A DNA stretch of 64,000 nt from DATFDN01 sp963756495 (GCA_963756495.1 CAVWNS010000014.1:1-64000); one strand, 5' to 3'; shown: positions 1-10,026, numbered from the stretch's first letter. Notes: generated by a model not told the origin, from the letters alone. Made by a program: numbers and translations.

Positions 1-857
1 CAGGTGAAACCGTCGCGCTTGTGGGCGAGTCCGGCTGCGGCAAGAGCACGATCGCCAAGATGGTGCTGCTGCTGGAGCAGCCCACATCCGGGACGGTGCT
101 GTTCGAGGGACAGGACGTGACCCACCTCGACCGGGGGGGACTGCGCGCCTATCGACGAAACGTTCAGGCAGTGTTCCAAGACCCGTACGCATCGCTCAAC
201 CCGCGCCTGCGCATTGGGACGATCATTGCCGAGCCGATCCTCGCGCAGGAGCGGCCCTCCCGCGCCGAGTTGCGACAGTCGATCGAACGTGCCCTGGACG
301 TCGTTGGGCTTCCCGCTTCGGCGGCGCGGCTCTACCCGTACGAGTTCTCAGGCGGGCAGCGGCAGCGGATCGCGATTGCCCGCGCTCTCGCATTGCGCCC
401 GCGCATGATGGTGCTGGACGAGCCGGTCTCCGCGCTCGACGTGTCGATCCGGGCTCAGGTGCTGAACCTGCTCACCGATATCCAGGCGGAGTTCGGGCTG
501 ACGTACCTGATCATCGCCCACGACCTCGCGCTTGTGGAGCATTTCAGCACGCGCGTTGCGGTGATCTATCTCGGCCGGCTCGTAGAGACGGGACCAACCG
601 AAGAGGTGTTCGCCGCGCCGCGCCATCCCTACACACGCGCGCTGTTGGATGCCGTGCCGGTCCCCGATCCCGACCGGCCGCTCTCGGATCCGGAACTCGC
701 GGGCGAGCCCGCGAGTGCGCTCGATCCGCCGTCGGGATGCCGATTCCATCCGCGCTGCCCGCACGCGATGCCCGTGTGCAGCATCGAAGTGCCGGCAGCG
801 ACCGGCACGCGCCATCAAGCAAGCTGTTATCTGCTGACGACGAAGGGTGCCCAATGA
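1..857 (+). CDS. Peptide-type ABC transporter ATP-binding protein (5' partial)
   Basis: This is the ATPase of an oligopeptide/dipeptide-type ABC importer, which drives uptake from the cytoplasmic face of the inner membrane. The reading frame is open from base 3, so the true start lies before the window; the GTG at 21 falls inside the Walker A motif GESGCGKST and cannot be the start. The ABC signature FSGGQRQR, Walker B MMVLDEP and an AHD switch histidine are all present. The C-terminus carries the Cys/His/Pro-rich tail of OppD/OppF/DppF proteins (GCRFHPRCPHA). The stop overlaps the start of the next gene as ATGA, so the transporter and the CoA-transferase are translationally coupled. The solute cannot be read from the ATPase alone. 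Confidence 0.9.
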   Translation, partial: GETVALVGESGCGKSTIAKMVLLLEQPTSGTVLFEGQDVTHLDRGGLRAYRRNVQAVFQDPYASLNPRLRIGTIIAEPILAQERPSRAELRQSIERALDVVGLPASAARLYPYEFSGGQRQRIAIARALALRPRMMVLDEPVSALDVSIRAQVLNLLTDIQAEFGLTYLIIAHDLALVEHFSTRVAVIYLGRLVETGPTEEVFAAPRHPYTRALLDAVPVPDPDRPLSDPELAGEPASALDPPSGCRFHPRCPHAMPVCSIEVPAATGTRHQASCYLLTTKGAQ

Positions 858-3034
858 CCGACGCGCCGCTCGGCGGCCTCAGCGTGCTGGAGTTCCCGGA
901 CAGTGTCGCGATCCGCTATTGCGGCCGGCTGTTCGCATCCCAGGGCGCGCGTGTGTTGCAGGCGAAGGCGCCAGACGCAGCCGCGATTGGCTATGGGGCG
1001 GCGGCGAGCGCAGCCTTCGCCGTTTGGCTGGATCACGGGAAGGTGCCCGTCCCGGATGCGGGGGCAACCGGGATCGACCTTGTTCTCTCTGCCGGCGCGG
1101 CGGCCGGTTTTCCCGGCGCCCTCCATCTTTCGCTCACCTGGTTCGATCCGCGCGGACCGTATCGGGACTGGCAGGGCACCGACGCGCTGATCCAGGCGCT
1201 GTCCGGCGTCGCCTACGCGGTCGGACCGGAGAAGGGACCGCCGCTGCTGCCGCGCGGCCACGCGCCGCAGATCGTGGGCGGCGCGACGGCGTTCATCGCG
1301 GCGATGGCCGGGCTGATCGGGCGCGGAAACGGCTGGACCGGGCAGCGCATCGAGACGGACATCCTGTCCGCGAACATGTGCTTCATGGAGGCGCAGACGT
1401 CGGGCGCCGCCATCACCGGCGACAAGGCCGTCCGGCGCGGGATCAACCAATTCACCACCTATCCCGGCGGCGTCTACCCGGCCGCCGATGGCTGGATCGG
1501 CGTGACCGCGCTGACGCCGGCGCAGTGGACGGCGCTGTGCGATCTGGCCGAGTTGCCGGAATTGGGGCGCGAGGCCCGCTATCAGGTGATGGCGAACCGC
1601 TTCGCCAGTGCCACGGCACTCGAGCCGCAGCTTCGGGCGGCGTTCGCGCGCCGCCCCGCCGCGTTCTGGGTGGATGAAGGCCAACGCCGGCGCATCCCCG
1701 TGGCGCCGATGCCGGACCTTGCCGAGCTTCCACGGACCCGGCACTGGCAGGAGCGCGGCAGCTTCGGCCCCGTGCCGGGAGCGCCGGACGCGACCGGGCC
1801 GACGATGCCATTCCATTTCCATGGATATGGCGAGGGGGCGCCCCCGCGCGATCACGTTGCTTTCCGACCCGCCTTGCCGTTGCAGGGCATCAATGTGCTT
1901 GACCTTTCCATGGGCTGGGCCGGTCCGCTCGCCGCGCGGCAGTTCGCCGATCTCGGCGCCGACGTGGTGAAGGTGGAGTCGTGCGGCTATTTCGACTGGT
2001 GGCGGGGTTGGGACGGCGACATGTCGGCCGATCCGCCGCCCTACGAGGTGCGGCCCTCGTTCCTGATGGTAAACCGCAACAAGCGCGGCATCACGCTGGA
2101 CTTCAAGACCGAGGACGGGCGCGCGCTGCTGCGGAAGCTGACCGCGCAGTCAGACGTGCTGATCGAGAACCATGCGCCCGGCGTGCTGGACAAGCTGGGC
2201 GTCGGCGCGGCGGGACTGGCGGAGGCAAATCCCGGGCTCATTGCGATCTCGATGGGCGCATTCGGGTCGCGCGGTCCTTGGTGCGGGTTCCGCGCCTATG
2301 GCTCCACCGTGGAGCAGGCGTCCGGACTACCGTTCGTGAACGGGCGGGCGGAGGATCCGCCCACCATGCAGCATGTCGCCTATGGCGATCCGGTCGGCGG
2401 CCTCTACGGCGCGGTCGCCTGCCTGACGGCGCTCTATGCCGGCCGCCGGCGACGGGTGAGCACGTGGATCGATTTGGGACAGGTGGAGTGTCTGTTCCAG
2501 CTGTGCGCCGACGCGGTGATCGCGCAATCGCTGCGTGCCGATCCGTTGCCGCGCCAGGGGAGCACGCATCCGGGGTCGATCCTGCGCGCCTGCGTGCCGG
2601 CCGCGGGGCCGGACGAATGGCTAGCCGTTTCGACGGAAACGCCGGAGCAGAACGCGGCGCTGCGGCGCGTGACCGGAGGGGCGACGCTCGCGTGGTGCGC
2701 GGCGCTGCCCGCCGAGGAGGCGGCGTGCCGGTTGCAGGCGGCGGGCGTGCCCGCCGCGCCGGTGCGGCCGCCGCACGACCTGCTGCATGATCCGCAACTG
2801 CGCGCGGCGGCATTTTGGCACCGGCTGGACCGCCGGTTCATCGGTCCGCATGTGGTTCCGCTTGCGCCGTACCGACTGGACGGCGTGCCGCCGCCGCTCA
2901 CGCGACCGGCTCCGACCTTGGGAGAGCACAATCAGGAGGTTTTGGCCGCGCAGGCCGGGCTCGGCCCTGCCAAGTTGGCGCGACTGGAACGACAGGGCGT
3001 GATCGGCACGCGCGCGGCCCTGCGCGCCAACTAG
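854..3034 (+). CDS. Double-length CaiB/BaiF (family III) CoA-transferase
   Basis: At 726 residues this is about twice the usual 380-440 of a family III CoA-transferase. Family members move CoA between acyl-CoA and a free carboxylic acid through an aspartyl-CoA thioester. The second half (from about residue 345) is a complete unit: it starts with LDLSMGWAGPLAARQFADLG, carries ENHAPGVLDKLG, and has a YGDPVGG segment where the catalytic aspartate is expected. The first half keeps the general fold but reads QIVGGATAF at the matching place, with no aspartate, so it may be structural only. The start at 854 overlaps the upstream stop by four bases. The downstream gene is an acyl-CoA carboxylase 16 bases away, pointing to activation and carboxylation of one imported acid. 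Confidence 0.85.
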   Translation: MTDAPLGGLSVLEFPDSVAIRYCGRLFASQGARVLQAKAPDAAAIGYGAAASAAFAVWLDHGKVPVPDAGATGIDLVLSAGAAAGFPGALHLSLTWFDPRGPYRDWQGTDALIQALSGVAYAVGPEKGPPLLPRGHAPQIVGGATAFIAAMAGLIGRGNGWTGQRIETDILSANMCFMEAQTSGAAITGDKAVRRGINQFTTYPGGVYPAADGWIGVTALTPAQWTALCDLAELPELGREARYQVMANRFASATALEPQLRAAFARRPAAFWVDEGQRRRIPVAPMPDLAELPRTRHWQERGSFGPVPGAPDATGPTMPFHFHGYGEGAPPRDHVAFRPALPLQGINVLDLSMGWAGPLAARQFADLGADVVKVESCGYFDWWRGWDGDMSADPPPYEVRPSFLMVNRNKRGITLDFKTEDGRALLRKLTAQSDVLIENHAPGVLDKLGVGAAGLAEANPGLIAISMGAFGSRGPWCGFRAYGSTVEQASGLPFVNGRAEDPPTMQHVAYGDPVGGLYGAVACLTALYAGRRRRVSTWIDLGQVECLFQLCADAVIAQSLRADPLPRQGSTHPGSILRACVPAAGPDEWLAVSTETPEQNAALRRVTGGATLAWCAALPAEEAACRLQAAGVPAAPVRPPHDLLHDPQLRAAAFWHRLDRRFIGPHVVPLAPYRLDGVPPPLTRPAPTLGEHNQEVLAAQAGLGPAKLARLERQGVIGTRAALRAN

Positions 3035-3050
3035 GACAGGAAGAAGCCAG

Positions 3051-6000
3051 ATGCGCATTGCCAAGCTGCTGATCGCCAACCGCGGCGAGATCGCCATAAG
3101 GATCGCGCGCAGCGCCGCCGAGATGGGCATCGCGACCGTCGCGCTCTGGTCAGAGGACGACCGGCGCTCGCTGCATATGCGCGCGGCGGATGAGGCGGTG
3201 GCGCTGCAAGGCAGCGGTCCCGCCGCCTATCTCGACGGCGCGCAGATCGTCGCACACGCCCGCGAGGCGGGGTGCGATGCGGTGCATCCGGGCTACGGAT
3301 TCCTGAGCGAGAACGCCGGCTTCGCGCGTCTCTGCGAGAAGGCCGGGCTGGTGTTCGTCGGGCCGCGCCCGGAGACGCTCGACCTGTTCGGCGACAAGGC
3401 CGCGGCACGGCGCTTCGCCGAGAAATGCAACGTGCCGGTGATCGAGGGCACCTCCGGTCCGACCACGCTGGAGCAGGCACGCGCGTTCCTGGACGCGCTC
3501 GGCCCCGGCGGCGCAGTGATGGTGAAGGCGCTCGCCGGCGGTGGCGGTCGCGGGATGCGCCCCGTCACCGAGGCGGCGCAGCTTGCGACCGCGTTCGAGC
3601 GCTGTCGCGCCGAGGCACTCCAGGCGTTCGGCAATGGTGACCTCTACGTTGAACGGCTCTTCTCCCGCGCCCGCCATGTCGAGGTGCAGATCGCGGGCGA
3701 CGGTACCGGCGCGGTCGTGCATCTGTGGGAGCGCGAGTGCAGCGTCCAGCGCGAGCGCCAGAAGATCATCGAGATCGCCCCCGCGCCGAACCTGCACCCG
3801 AACGTGCGGGAGCGTCTCCTGCACGCGGCAACCACGCTCGCGGCCGCCGCCGACTACCAGGGCCTCGGCACGATCGAGTTCCTGGTCGACGCCACGCACA
3901 ACGGCGCCGATGCGCCGCTCGCGTTCATCGAGACGAATGCGCGCCTGCAGGTCGAGCATACGGTGACGGAGGAAATCACGGGCCTCGACCTCGTCCGGCT
4001 TCAGCTGGAGATCGCGCAGGGCGCCCGCCTCGCCGATCTCGGCCTATGTCAGGCGGACGTCCCGGCCCCGCGCGGCATGGCGATGCAGGCACGGGTGAAC
4101 CTCGAGAGCATGGCGCCGGACGGCAGCGTGCGCCCGGCCGGCGGGGTTCTGGCCGCCTATGAGCCGCCGTCGGGTTATGGCGTGCGCGTGGACGGATATG
4201 GTTACGCGGGCTACCGCACGAACCCGCGGTTCGACTCCCTGCTCGCCAAGGTGATCGTGCACGCCGCATCGGGGCGTCTGGAGGACGCTTCGGCAAAGGC
4301 ACGCCGGGCGCTCGCGGATTTCCGCATCACAGGCGTGCCAACGAACATCCCATTCCTTCAGGCGATCCTGCGCGACCAGGATTTCCTGTCGGGGGCCGTG
4401 CACACCCGATTCGTCGAGGAGCATGCCGGCAGCCTCCTATCGGACGACGGTGCGCCTGAGCGCCGCTGGTTTGAGCCCGCGGGCGCCAGCGCCGCGACGA
4501 CGAAGCTCGCCGGAGCGAGGGTGGACCCGCTCGATCCGTTGGCGGTGGTGCGATACGGCAAGAAAGCCGACGCACAGGACGACCCTGATGAGGAAGATCT
4601 GCCGCCCTATATCGTTGGGCCGGAGGGCACGGTCGCTTTGCATGCACCGATGCAGGGCACCATCGTGTCCCTCGCTGTCTCGATCGGCGACGAAGTGCGG
4701 CCGGGGCAAGAAGTGCTCGTGATGGAAGCGATGAAGATGCAGCACGGCGTCGCTGCGGAAACCGGCGGCATCGTACGCGCCCTGCCCGTCGCGCGCGGCG
4801 ACACCGTGTTCGAGGGCACGGCGCTGCTGTTCATCGAGCCCGCCGAGGTCGCCAGAGGCGGCGAACGCTCCGCCGAAGACATCGATCCGGATTATATCCG
4901 CCCAGACCTGGCGATGGTGCTTGAGCGCGCCCGGCGTACCACCGACGAAGCGCGCCCGAGAGCCGTGGAACGCCGCCGCGCAACCGGCCAGCGCACCGCG
5001 CGGGAAAACATCGCCGACCTCGTCGATCCGGACTCGTTCGTCGAGTACGGAAGGATGGTCGTCGCCGCACGCCGGTCGATCCGGACCATGGAGCAGCTTA
5101 TCGAGGAGTTGCCGGCTGACGGTCTGATCATGGGCCTCGCCACCATTAACGGCGACCGCTTTCCGGAGGAGAAGAGCCGCGCAGTCGTCGTATCATACGA
5201 CTACACCGTCTATGCGGGCACGCAGGGCCGCATAGGGCATGTCAAGCAGGACCGCATGTTCGAATTGGCGGAGAAGCTCCGTCTGCCGGTCGTGCTGTTC
5301 GCCGAGGGGGGTGGTGGACGCGGCAGCGACACCGATGCCGGCGCCGCGACTGAGGTGGAGACGTTCAACAAGTTTCCCGTCCTGTCCGGGCTCGTGCCGC
5401 TGATCGGGATCGCGTCGCGCCGCTGCTTCGCGGGGAACGCCGTACTGCTCGGCTGCTGCGACGTGATCATCGCCACCGAGGACTGCACGATCGGGATGGC
5501 GGGTCCGGCGATGATCGAGGGCGGCGGCCTCGGCGTGTTCAAGCCCGAGGAAGTCGGTCCCATGAGTGTGCAGGTGCCGAACGGGGTGGTGGACATCCTG
5601 GTGCGCGACGAGGCGGAGGCAGTCGCGGTCGCGAAAAAATACATGACTTATTTTCAGGGCCGGCTGCCGGAATGGTCCGCCGCCGACCAGCGCAGGCTGC
5701 GGCATATCGTGCCGGAGGACCGGCTGCGCGGCTACGACATGCGCGCCCTGATCGAGGTCCTTGCGGATGAAGGCTCCGTGATGGAGATCCGCAGCGGCTT
5801 CGGCCTGGGCATGATCACCGCCCTGATCCGCGTCGAGGGCCGCCCGCTCGGCGTGATCGCCAACAACCCCCGCCATCTCGGCGGCGCGATCGACGCCGAT
5901 GCCGCGGACAAGGCGGCCCGCTTCATGCAGCTCTGCGACGCGCACGATATCCCGCTGCTGTCGCTCAACGACAATCCCGGCAACATGGTGGGGCCGGAAG

Positions 6001-6446
6001 CGGAGAAGACCGCGCTCGTGCGCCATTGCTGCCGGGCGTACCTGGTCGGCGCCAACCTGACGGTGCCCGTGTTCATGGTCTGCATTAGGAAATCCTACGG
6101 GCTTGGCAAGCTCGCCATGATCGGCGGCGGGATGCGCGTCGGCGTGTTCTCGATCGCTTGGCCCACCGGCGAGTTCGGCGGCATGGGCCTTGAGGGGCAG
6201 GTCAAGCTCGGTCGCCGCAAGGAGCTTGAGGCGATCGAGGATCCTGCCGAGCGCCGTGCGGCCTATGAGCGGATGGTTGCCGACTTGTACGAACGCGGCC
6301 GGGCGATCAACCAGGCAACGGGATTCGGCGTGGACGACGTGATCGATCCCGCTGAGACACGGAAGTGGATCGTCGCCGGGCTGCGCTCGGTGCCGCCGTC
6401 CCCGCCACGCACCGGCAAGAAGCGGCCCTGCGTCGATGGGTGGTGA
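3051..6446 (+). CDS. Single-chain biotin-dependent acyl-CoA carboxylase
   Basis: This 1131-residue protein joins all three parts of an acyl-CoA carboxylase, which are usually separate subunits. Residues 1 to about 450 are biotin carboxylase, with the start motif KLLIANRGEIAIRIARSA, the ATP-grasp glycine loop GGGGRGM and EHTVTEEITGLDLV. A biotinyl domain follows, with the acceptor lysine in VMEAMKMQ at Lys562. From about residue 610 to the end is a carboxyltransferase with SYDYTVYAGTQG and LSLNDNPGNMVGPEAEK. It would carboxylate an acyl-CoA using ATP and bicarbonate; the acyl group cannot be told from sequence. The start is preceded by AGGAAGAAG and lies 16 bases after the CoA-transferase, so the two probably act in one pathway. 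Confidence 0.9.
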   Translation: MRIAKLLIANRGEIAIRIARSAAEMGIATVALWSEDDRRSLHMRAADEAVALQGSGPAAYLDGAQIVAHAREAGCDAVHPGYGFLSENAGFARLCEKAGLVFVGPRPETLDLFGDKAAARRFAEKCNVPVIEGTSGPTTLEQARAFLDALGPGGAVMVKALAGGGGRGMRPVTEAAQLATAFERCRAEALQAFGNGDLYVERLFSRARHVEVQIAGDGTGAVVHLWERECSVQRERQKIIEIAPAPNLHPNVRERLLHAATTLAAAADYQGLGTIEFLVDATHNGADAPLAFIETNARLQVEHTVTEEITGLDLVRLQLEIAQGARLADLGLCQADVPAPRGMAMQARVNLESMAPDGSVRPAGGVLAAYEPPSGYGVRVDGYGYAGYRTNPRFDSLLAKVIVHAASGRLEDASAKARRALADFRITGVPTNIPFLQAILRDQDFLSGAVHTRFVEEHAGSLLSDDGAPERRWFEPAGASAATTKLAGARVDPLDPLAVVRYGKKADAQDDPDEEDLPPYIVGPEGTVALHAPMQGTIVSLAVSIGDEVRPGQEVLVMEAMKMQHGVAAETGGIVRALPVARGDTVFEGTALLFIEPAEVARGGERSAEDIDPDYIRPDLAMVLERARRTTDEARPRAVERRRATGQRTARENIADLVDPDSFVEYGRMVVAARRSIRTMEQLIEELPADGLIMGLATINGDRFPEEKSRAVVVSYDYTVYAGTQGRIGHVKQDRMFELAEKLRLPVVLFAEGGGGRGSDTDAGAATEVETFNKFPVLSGLVPLIGIASRRCFAGNAVLLGCCDVIIATEDCTIGMAGPAMIEGGGLGVFKPEEVGPMSVQVPNGVVDILVRDEAEAVAVAKKYMTYFQGRLPEWSAADQRRLRHIVPEDRLRGYDMRALIEVLADEGSVMEIRSGFGLGMITALIRVEGRPLGVIANNPRHLGGAIDADAADKAARFMQLCDAHDIPLLSLNDNPGNMVGPEAEKTALVRHCCRAYLVGANLTVPVFMVCIRKSYGLGKLAMIGGGMRVGVFSIAWPTGEFGGMGLEGQVKLGRRKELEAIEDPAERRAAYERMVADLYERGRAINQATGFGVDDVIDPAETRKWIVAGLRSVPPSPPRTGKKRPCVDGW

Positions 6447-6676
6447 CCGGCAGTAATGCCATCGACGTTGTCAGGTTGACGATGAAGGCATCACGAGAGC
6501 TTAAAGCTGGCGAGCGCCTCACGACGCAGATCCACGAGCATCGTTTCGGGAATGGCCGGCTAAGTTGACTGTGCCCGCACGAAGCGGCCTTCGGGTCGGA
6601 CGCGGACGGAAGGCTTGTTGACGATCGGTGCCCGAGGTGATTGCCTCTGCGCCGGGGAATGATCGCGGGGGACGCC

Positions 6677-7609
6677 ATGAGCCTTGCCCAAACGGCCCCG
6701 CGGCCCCGGACGACGATTGGTCCGGGCGTTTCGAGGCGGCTCCTCACAACGCTTGAGGCTTATGCGTTTCTCGCGCCGGTCTTGGCGGTCCTGATCGGGC
6801 TGGCCGCATACCCACTTATCGACGGCATCGGTACCAGCTTTACCAACCGTGAGGTCGCCAAGGCAGGAACCTTCGTCGGTGTCGCCAACTTCCTGACCCT
6901 GTTCAGCGATCCGCTCTATCGAATGGCGGTAACACACTCTGTGTTGCTCACGGTCGGCGCCGTCGGCACCAAGCTCGTGCTCGGCCTGGCCGGCGCCGTA
7001 TTGCTGACGCAACGCTTCCCGTTGCGCGGCCTGATCCGGGCGCTGGCTTTCCTGCCCTGGGCGGTACCCGGCCTGGTCGCTGCCCTCGGTTGGCGCTGGC
7101 TGTTCGACGAGCAGGCCGGCGTGCTGAATGCCGTCGTGCTGATGACCGGCATTCTCGACCGACCCGTCGATTGGCTGTCGGACCCGGATATCGGCCTCTG
7201 GTCGATCGGCGTTGCCACCGTCTGGCAGGGCCTGCCGTTTTTCATGCTCATGTTTATCGCCGCTCTCGCCACCGTGCCGGGCGAGCTCTACGAGGCCGCC
7301 GCGATCGACGGAGCCGGCGCCTGGGCGCGTTTCCGCCACGTCAGCGTGCCGTCCATAGCGGACGTGATCGCAGTGACGGTGATGCTGTCGAGCATATGGA
7401 CGTTCAACTCGTTCCACACGGTCTACATCCTCACTGGCGGCGGCCCGGCCGACCACACGCAGATCCTGCCGACGCTCGCCTACGAGTACGGCATGACGCG
7501 CAACCAGCTCGGCCTGGGGGCGGCTGTCATCACCTCGTTCCTGCCGGTCTTTCTCGGCGTTATCGTCCTGTTGACGCGGCGGATGCTGCGCGAGAAGGGC
7601 GTGCGATGA
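6677..7609 (+). CDS. Sugar-type ABC transporter permease (MalF/UgpA-like)
   Basis: This is an inner-membrane permease of the carbohydrate ABC importer class (CUT1). About six hydrophobic segments are visible, beginning with AYAFLAPVLAVLIGLAAYPL. The EAA loop that docks with the ATPase appears as ELYEAAAIDGAGAWARFRHV. The start at 6677 is chosen because GGGGGA lies just upstream; starts at 6641 and 6659 are possible but would add residues unlike the family. The stop overlaps the next permease as ATGATG. No sugar-type ATPase gene follows in the window. The 230 bases before it hold no recognisable gene. Confidence 0.85.
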   Translation: MSLAQTAPRPRTTIGPGVSRRLLTTLEAYAFLAPVLAVLIGLAAYPLIDGIGTSFTNREVAKAGTFVGVANFLTLFSDPLYRMAVTHSVLLTVGAVGTKLVLGLAGAVLLTQRFPLRGLIRALAFLPWAVPGLVAALGWRWLFDEQAGVLNAVVLMTGILDRPVDWLSDPDIGLWSIGVATVWQGLPFFMLMFIAALATVPGELYEAAAIDGAGAWARFRHVSVPSIADVIAVTVMLSSIWTFNSFHTVYILTGGGPADHTQILPTLAYEYGMTRNQLGLGAAVITSFLPVFLGVIVLLTRRMLREKGVR

Positions 7610-8448
7610 TGGTCGCCGGCAGGCGCAATCGAACGCTCCGCGCGATCGGCCTGTCCATCGGTCTCGTGCTGCTCGTCGCCTGGTCGGTTGCGCCCGTCTA
7701 CTGGATCGTCGTCACGTCGCTGAAGTCCGAGCGGGAAATCTACGCCTATCCGCCCACCTTCATCCCCGCTGCCCCGACACTGACCAACTATGCGACGACG
7801 CTCTTTCACACCCACTTCCCGCTGTTCATCCGCAACAGCGCAATCGTCGCCCTGGCGACCACTGCGGCTGCCGTTCTGATTGGCGTGCTCGGCGCGTTCG
7901 CGATCACCCGGATGCGCTTCGCGGGCCGGGCGACGGTGGCGCGGCTAATCGTCGCGGCCTACCTGTTGCCGCCGTCTCTCCTGTTCATCCCGTTGTTCAT
8001 CGTTCTCCAGCGGCTGGACCTGATCGATACGCTCGCGGGCTTGGTGCTCGCCTATTTGACATTCACCGTCCCCTTCGCGACCTGGATGCTGATCGGCCAT
8101 CTGCGCACCATCCCGGCCGAACTGGACGAGGCTGCGCGCATCGATGGGGCGAGTCGGTTGCAAGTCTTGCGCCGCATCCTGGTGCCGCTTGCGCTTCCCG
8201 GCATCAGCGTCGTCGCGCTGTTCGCCTTTACCCAGGCCTGGAACGAGTTCCTGTACGCGCTGGTGTTCGTCTACAGCGACGGCGCGCGCACCATCACGTC
8301 GGGACTCGCATCATTGACGATGGGGGATACATTCATCTGGGGCCAGCTCATGGCCGCCTCGGCACTCGCAATCGCGCCGGTGCTGGTGATCTACCTGCTC
8401 GCCCAACGCTACCTGATCGAAGGCCTGACTGGCGGCAGCATCAAGTGA
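7606..8448 (+). CDS. Sugar-type ABC transporter permease (MalG/UgpE-like)
   Basis: This is the second inner-membrane permease of the pair, 280 residues, overlapping the first by four bases. It has the MalG-type opening segment (AWSVAPVYWIVVTSLKS), a typical periplasmic loop with PTLTNYATTLF, and an EAA loop reading ELDEAARIDGASRLQVLRRI. CUT1 pairs of this kind usually carry oligosaccharides, polyols or glycerol-3-phosphate-like compounds; which one is unknown here. The binding-protein gene follows after 20 bases, an order less common than binding protein first. Confidence 0.85.
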   Translation: MMVAGRRNRTLRAIGLSIGLVLLVAWSVAPVYWIVVTSLKSEREIYAYPPTFIPAAPTLTNYATTLFHTHFPLFIRNSAIVALATTAAAVLIGVLGAFAITRMRFAGRATVARLIVAAYLLPPSLLFIPLFIVLQRLDLIDTLAGLVLAYLTFTVPFATWMLIGHLRTIPAELDEAARIDGASRLQVLRRILVPLALPGISVVALFAFTQAWNEFLYALVFVYSDGARTITSGLASLTMGDTFIWGQLMAASALAIAPVLVIYLLAQRYLIEGLTGGSIK

Positions 8449-8468
8449 CAACCGGGGGGAACCGACGC

Positions 8469-9754
8469 ATGAAACGCCTTCGCACCGTGCTGCTGGCCGG
8501 CGCCGCGCTGCTCGCCGGCGCCGGCATCGCCCAGGCCGCGGACCTCTCCGTGTGGGGATTGCAGACCTTCAACACCGATGCGGACGAATATATCGGACAG
8601 ATGGTCAAGGCGTTCGGAAAGGCCCAGGGGATCGACGCCGAATACGTCGTAGTGCCCGCAAACGTTCTCAACCAGCGCCTTGCCGCTGCCTTCGAGGCGC
8701 ACACCCCGCCCGACGCGTTCATGCAGGGCAGCGGCGCCATCCAGTTCTACATCTCGCGCGGATTGCTGGTCCCGGTCGAGGACATCCTGGCCGAGATGCG
8801 CAAGGCGCCCGGTGGCATTTACGAGAACCTCGCCGGCGCCGGCGCGGCTCCGGGGGGCGTCCAGGCAGTGCCGCTCGAGGTGGACGTCACGCCGCTGTTC
8901 GCGCGCAAGGATCTGCTGGACGAGATCGGCAAACCGCTGCCCGCGACCTGGGACGACCTGCGCGCCGACGCCAAGGCGATCCAGGGCAAGCATCCGAACA
9001 TGACCGCGTTCGGCATGACGGTCAGCAACTCCGCCGATGCGGAGGGCAACATCCGGATCGTCATGTGGTCATTCGGCGGCAAGGTGATGGCCGAGGACGG
9101 CAGGACGGTCGTTTTCGAACTCGCCGGAGACCCGTGCGGCGTACCAGTTTGTCGCGGACATGTTCCTCAAGGACCGCACCATTCCGCGTAGCGCGCTGAC
9201 CTGGGACGACGCCGGCAACAATGTCGCCTATCAGACCGGCCGCTCCGCATTCGTCCTGAATCCGCCCAGCATCTATCAATGGCTTCAGGGAAACGATCCG
9301 GCAATTCTGAAGGGCACGGTCATGATCAGCGTGCCGAAAGGCCCGGGTCCGAAAGGCATCACTGGTAACGCCGTCGGCTCGTGGGTGTGGGCGATCTCCA
9401 GGGAATTCGAAGCACCAGGATCAGGCCAAGGCGTGGCTCCGTTATTTCTTCGAGACGCACCACTACCGCGAGGTGGTGGACAAGGTCGGCGGGCGCTGGC
9501 TGCCGATCTATCCCGCGATGCTTGCCGAAGACCCGCTGTTCGCCAGCGACCCGGCGAAAAAGGAATTTGGGACCATGGCCCGCACCGGCATCCTCGAAGG
9601 CTACGCCGGACCGCCCAATCCGCTTTCCGGAAAGGTCGTCGACGCCAACGTGCTGACCAAGACGTTGCAAAAGATTTTGGTGGATCACATCTCGGTCGCC
9701 GATGCCGTAGCCTGGGGGCAAAAGCAGATCGAGATGCTCGCCTCCGGCGGTTAG
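8469..9754 (+). pseudogene. ABC transporter extracellular solute-binding protein, two frameshifts
   Basis: This encodes the periplasmic binding protein of the adjacent importer. The start at 8469 gives a clean signal peptide (MKRLRTVLLAGAALLAGAG ending at AQA). Family 1 binding-protein sequence runs in the first frame to about 9110. An extra base in the T run at 9112-9115 moves the correct protein to the next frame, where it resumes as NSPETRAAYQFVADMFLKD. A second extra base near 9409-9412 moves it again, to HQDQAKAWLRYFFETHHY and on to the stop at 9754. With both bases removed the gene gives one continuous protein of about 427 residues. The upstream and downstream parts look unmutated, so sequence error is more likely than decay. 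Confidence 0.75.
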
Positions 9755-10026
9755 GTACTACAGCCGAGGATCACGGTCTGACCGGTGGGTTCGCCGGTGC
9801 CAGTGGGCGCGGTGTGCTCTGCTGGTGTCGTCGGCGCCCCATTAACCAATGCAGGACGGGCGGTGGGCCGTGTCGGTTTCTGGCCGACGAGCGCCCACAG
9901 CAGGCGCCTGAAGCGCAAGCCGACCGGCTGCGGGATCTCGGGCGCGATCCGGCGCTCACGGACGCCGTCGGCCGCAGTCGCTGCCGTTTGCTGACGGGCA
10001 ACAACCTACGTGCGGGGAGGCGGCCT
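9755..10026. other. Intergenic stretch with no recognised gene
   Basis: About 270 bases separate the binding-protein stop from the MFS transporter. Short open frames occur on both strands, but they are arginine-, proline- and serine-rich in the way GC-rich non-coding DNA is, and none resembles a protein I know. No clear terminator or promoter was seen. Confidence 0.5.

Noticed and set aside
6447..6676. Possible small gene between carboxylase and permease
   Set aside because: The short frames on either strand have no ribosome site worth the name and match nothing known; it was left as intergenic.
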